Of a DNA stretch of 64,000 nt, positions 61,064-64,000 are shown one piece after another. Numbering within the stretch: the first letter of the stretch is position 1; the number at the start of each line of letters is the position of its first letter. A program made the translations under genes and the position numbers. The notes below the pieces were generated by a model. That model saw nothing but the letters and a program-made list of their open reading frames with translations. It made no database searches and had not been told where the DNA came from. This stretch comes from Alteromonas sp. MMG017. Its GTDB lineage: Bacteria; Pseudomonadota; Gammaproteobacteria; Enterobacterales; Alteromonadaceae. The DNA lies in assembly GCF_018100795.1 (NCBI RefSeq), contig NZ_JAGJDY010000003.1:1-64000 (forward strand), given 5' to 3'.

Positions 61064-62890
61064 TTGAAGTTGTTAAATTTAGTTTCTTTTACCGCCGCAG
61101 CTGTACTTTCAATCGGTTTATTATCTCAAACGGTGAATGCTCAGAGTGCAGAGCAAATAGAACAGCTAAGACAACGGGCTCAACAGACAGGCTCGTCATC
61201 AACCTCTAGTGCTGCAACAGGCGTGTCTCCTCTCAGCGTTCAGAGCCAACGTACTTTGCCAGGCGCAGGTAGCACGCAAAATACAATGGGGCAATTTAGC
61301 ACTCAGCCTAGAGACGGACTTTCTCTTCCGGGTGAGCCGACTATTGAAAGTGTTTTCCCCCAACAACAAGCCATGACCAACCCACCGTTTGCTGCGAACT
61401 TATTTCTTGGTGGCTTCGAATCAGAGAGAACCACAGGTTTAAACGATAACTATTTGGTTGCCCCTGGGGATAAAATTTCTATATGGCTTTGGGGTGCAAT
61501 CAACTATTCAGATGTTTCCACTGTTGATAACCAAGGCAACATCTTTATACCCAATATTGGCCCAATTCGGGTTGCTAACACACCAGCGGGCACAGTAAAC
61601 CAAACAGTAAGTAGTAAGATTCGTCAGGTTTATACCAATGATGTAAATGTATACGTCAACCTACTTACATCAACGCCTGTGGCGGTATACGTTTCTGGCC
61701 CAATCTTACGACCTGGCCAATATGCGGGCCTAGCATCTGACAGTGTGTTGTATTATTTGAAACGAGCGGGCGGTATTGATTTTCAACGTGGCAGCTTCCG
61801 AAAAATTGATGTTATTCGCAATAATGAAGTTATAGCTACCGCAGACTTATATGCATTTTTCAGAAACGGTAAGCTTCCAAAGGTATCGTTTAAAGATGGT
61901 GACACTATTTTAGTACGTCCCATCGGCAATACTATCGTGGTTGAAACCGGTGCCCGAAATAGTTTTACTTTCGAGTTTTCAGATGAAGAGCTTAACGGTG
62001 AGGTAGTTAACTACTTTGCTCGACCAGGCGAGTTTGCTTCTCACGCGTCAGTCGCAGGCGTTAGGGACAATAAGCAATTTGCACGTTACTTGAGTCTAGC
62101 CGATTTTGAAGCCCTGCCCCTTAAGGCTGGTGACACTGTTGAGTACGTGGCCGACAACGAAGCACAAATCTACCGAATTAACGTAGCTGGCGCCTTCTCA
62201 GGTGCATCACAATTGATGGTAGACAAAGGCACACGTTTACTTGATGTGCTGGATCATATTGAAGCGGACACGACCTTATCTGATACGCAAAATATCTATC
62301 TTCTGCGAGAAAGTGTTGCGATAAAACAAAAAGAGATTATTGAGCAAGGTTTGGAGCGCTTGGAGCGCAGTATGTACACTGCCCCCATCAGTTCTACAGG
62401 TGAAGGCGCAATACGTGCACAGGAAGCTCAACTTGTGGCTGACTTTATTGCGAGAGCCCGTCAAGTTGAACCACAAGGTCGAGTGGTTGTGTCTGAAAAT
62501 GGCGACACTGCGAACATCCTTTTAGAGCCGAATGACACTATTGTGATCCCAGAAATTACGGATCTTATACATATTGGTGGTGAAGTTTTACTTCCGCAGT
62601 CAGTTGTATTTAACCCTGATGCAGATACCGAAGACTATATTGCATGGGCAGGTGGCTTCACCGAACGCGCTGAAGATGAGCGCATTTTGATAGTACGCAA
62701 AAATGGCAACGTTGCTTTTGCCAATATCGATAACGGTATTTTAACTGCTAACGGCAGTGGTGCTCATCTATTACCTGGTGACCAGATTATTGTGCTGCCA
62801 GCCATTGATACTAAAGTGCTTCAAGCAGTGAAAGATATTACTCAAATCGTGTATCAAATCGCCATTGCTGCGAACGTAGCCACAGACTAG
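61064..62890 (+). CDS. Capsular polysaccharide export protein, KpsD/Wza-like
   Basis: This 608-aa periplasmic/outer-membrane polysaccharide export protein starts with TTG after GAGGAG. It has a signal peptide (~1-26), a Gln/Ser-rich linker to ~110, and a Poly_export domain (~125-215: LVAPGDKISIWLWGAIN, VDNQGNIFIPNIGPI). Several SLBB-like beta-grasp segments follow. There is no lipobox, so it resembles KpsD more than Wza. It forms the outer exit channel for an ABC-exported capsule. A C-terminal hydrophobic segment (~590-605) is seen. Confidence 0.87.
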   Translation: MKLLNLVSFTAAAVLSIGLLSQTVNAQSAEQIEQLRQRAQQTGSSSTSSAATGVSPLSVQSQRTLPGAGSTQNTMGQFSTQPRDGLSLPGEPTIESVFPQQQAMTNPPFAANLFLGGFESERTTGLNDNYLVAPGDKISIWLWGAINYSDVSTVDNQGNIFIPNIGPIRVANTPAGTVNQTVSSKIRQVYTNDVNVYVNLLTSTPVAVYVSGPILRPGQYAGLASDSVLYYLKRAGGIDFQRGSFRKIDVIRNNEVIATADLYAFFRNGKLPKVSFKDGDTILVRPIGNTIVVETGARNSFTFEFSDEELNGEVVNYFARPGEFASHASVAGVRDNKQFARYLSLADFEALPLKAGDTVEYVADNEAQIYRINVAGAFSGASQLMVDKGTRLLDVLDHIEADTTLSDTQNIYLLRESVAIKQKEIIEQGLERLERSMYTAPISSTGEGAIRAQEAQLVADFIARARQVEPQGRVVVSENGDTANILLEPNDTIVIPEITDLIHIGGEVLLPQSVVFNPDADTEDYIAWAGGFTERAEDERILIVRKNGNVAFANIDNGILTANGSGAHLLPGDQIIVLPAIDTKVLQAVKDITQIVYQIAIAANVATD

Positions 62891-62892
62891 TT

Positions 62893-63672
62893 ATGGTAAC
62901 GTTCAAAGAACAAGTTTACGCTTGGAGAAGTGTGATTTTCGCACTTTTCCTGCGTGAGTTTCAAAGTAAGTTCAATGATAAATTTGGGCTTAGCTGGGCC
63001 TTTATAGAGCCTTTTATTTTCATTGCCGCACTTTCGTTTATAAGAGGCTTGATAAGCGGCGACGATGTTCACTCTATACCACTTTTCATTTTCATGATGA
63101 TTGGGTTGGTCGGCCTCCAAACACTGACTACTAACCTTCAATCGGTATCAACATCCATTCGACGGAATAAACCATTATATGCCTTCAGACAGGTTCAACC
63201 GCTTGCAGCTGTTGTAACTGCGGGCTTTGTTGAATTATCAATAAAAACCGTAGTTATCGCACTACTGGCTTTGGCACTCTATCTTTTGGGTGATGGCTTT
63301 GAGATTCATGATCCACTGATGTTGATCACTCTTTATATCCTACTTTGGTTGTTTTCTGTTTCACTTGGCTTGGTGTTTGGTATTGCGCTAGCTTTTGTTC
63401 CTGAAGTAGACAAAATTAAGTCAATGCTTACACGTCCCTTGATGTTTATCTCGTGTGTATTTTTCAGCCTCCAAGATATGCCTGAATATCTCTGGCCATA
63501 TTTCACTTGGAATCCTCTTGTGCATTTTAATGAGCTTGCCCGATATGCTTGTTTTGAGTCTTACGGACATAAAGGGGTATCTTTTAGCTTCGTGGTTGAA
63601 ATCACCATTGTATTTTTATTCTTAAGCCTTTCTCTTTATCACATTACGTGGAAAAAGGTGCTGTCACGATGA
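62893..63672 (+). CDS. Capsule ABC transporter permease, KpsM-like
   Basis: This 259-aa inner-membrane protein has six spans of the ABC-2 type. The N-terminal amphipathic helix and LFLREFQSKFNDKFGLSWAF are typical of KpsM/BexB, as is the C-terminal YFTWNPLVHFNELARYACFE. It moves lipid-linked capsule polysaccharide across the inner membrane with KpsT. It starts two bases after the KpsD-like gene and overlaps kpsT by 4 bp (ATGA). Confidence 0.92.
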   Translation: MVTFKEQVYAWRSVIFALFLREFQSKFNDKFGLSWAFIEPFIFIAALSFIRGLISGDDVHSIPLFIFMMIGLVGLQTLTTNLQSVSTSIRRNKPLYAFRQVQPLAAVVTAGFVELSIKTVVIALLALALYLLGDGFEIHDPLMLITLYILLWLFSVSLGLVFGIALAFVPEVDKIKSMLTRPLMFISCVFFSLQDMPEYLWPYFTWNPLVHFNELARYACFESYGHKGVSFSFVVEITIVFLFLSLSLYHITWKKVLSR

Positions 63673-64000
63673 TCAAACTAGAAAACGTGACAAAAAGCTA
63701 CCCAAGCAAAATGGGGCCCCAATATATTTTTAAGAATCTCAACTTTGATTTCCCGACTGAAAATAATGTGGCCATCTTGGGTAAAAACGGTGCGGGTAAA
63801 TCAACCTTGTTTCGTATGTTAGCGAAAAGCGAATACCCAGATAAAGGGCGCGTGCTTACTAATAAAGCGATGTCATGGCCGGTAGCGCTTCAGACTGGCG
63901 TGCACCCACAAATGACAGGACGTGAAAATACGCGCTTCATCGGACGAATAAATAATGTGAAGTCGTTGCCTGAATACGAAGAAAAAGTTCAAGCATTTGC
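63669..64000 (+). CDS. Capsule ABC transporter ATPase, KpsT-like (3' end outside window)
   Basis: The first ~110 residues start MIKLENVTKSYPSKMG and contain the Walker A motif GKNGAGKST (~40-48). SWPVALQTGVHPQMTGREN follows, the Q-loop region typical of KpsT/Wzt export ATPases. The window ends before the signature motif and Walker B. It pairs with the KpsM-like permease to power capsule export. Confidence 0.9.
   Translation, partial: MIKLENVTKSYPSKMGPQYIFKNLNFDFPTENNVAILGKNGAGKSTLFRMLAKSEYPDKGRVLTNKAMSWPVALQTGVHPQMTGRENTRFIGRINNVKSLPEYEEKVQAF

Overview
This window is chromosomal DNA of a marine gammaproteobacterium of the Alteromonas type. The basis is gene order and protein character: a lipid A/BAM/translation cluster, purL next to mltF and tadA, a syd-queF-ppnN block, and Alteromonadales-style DUF3549, DUF3301 and DUF3192 proteins. 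I see no insertion sequence, integrase, prophage or CRISPR array. Assignments rest on reading protein motifs and gene order by eye; no database search was run.

Layout. 1-1.1 kb: the 3' end of a large Ig-like repeat surface protein, then a tRNA-Arg(CCU). 1.3-3.5 kb: a glutamate-receptor-like channel, smrA and a tiny membrane peptide. 3.8-10 kb: purL, divergent from mltF; a 50-codon very basic ORF; and tadA. 10.4-13.9 kb: a PspB-like small membrane protein, a Kef-type antiporter and a diguanylate cyclase. 14.2-33.8 kb, all on the minus strand: the classic cluster, read 5'->3' as rpsB-tsf-pyrH-frr-uppS-cdsA-dxr-rseP-bamA-skp-fabZ-lpxA-lpxB-rnhB-dnaE-accA-tilS. lpxD, usually between skp and fabZ, is absent; a terminator sits there instead. 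34.2-38.9 kb: map, glnD, dapD. 39-42.2 kb: yqcA-truC-yqcC (minus) and DUF3549-DUF3301 (plus).

42.3-43.3 kb is the most interesting stretch. It has no convincing protein gene. Read on the minus strand it carries about 46 GGA triplets in about 640 nt, several in hairpin loops. It begins with a CsrB-like 5' sequence just after a -10 box and ends in a strong intrinsic terminator. It lies between yqcC and syd, where E. coli has csrB, and in the same orientation. I interpret it as an unusually long CsrB-family RNA that sequesters CsrA. A palindrome resembling a GacA/UvrY box lies about 178 nt upstream of the predicted start.

43.3-56.9 kb: SOS-controlled umuDC, a GFA-family protein, an acetyltransferase, two DUF3192 paralogues, syd/queF, a second diguanylate cyclase, ppnN, an HDOD-like protein, an NAD-type isocitrate dehydrogenase, a ComEA-like protein and galU. 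57.3-64 kb: a surface-polysaccharide region with two family 2 glycosyltransferases and a WecA-like initiating transferase on the minus strand. Divergent from it runs a lipoprotein-KpsD-KpsM-KpsT capsule export operon, cut off by the window end.

Together the window combines core housekeeping (envelope biogenesis, translation, replication, nucleotide metabolism) with a surface-lifestyle layer: c-di-GMP, Csr, adhesin and capsule functions.
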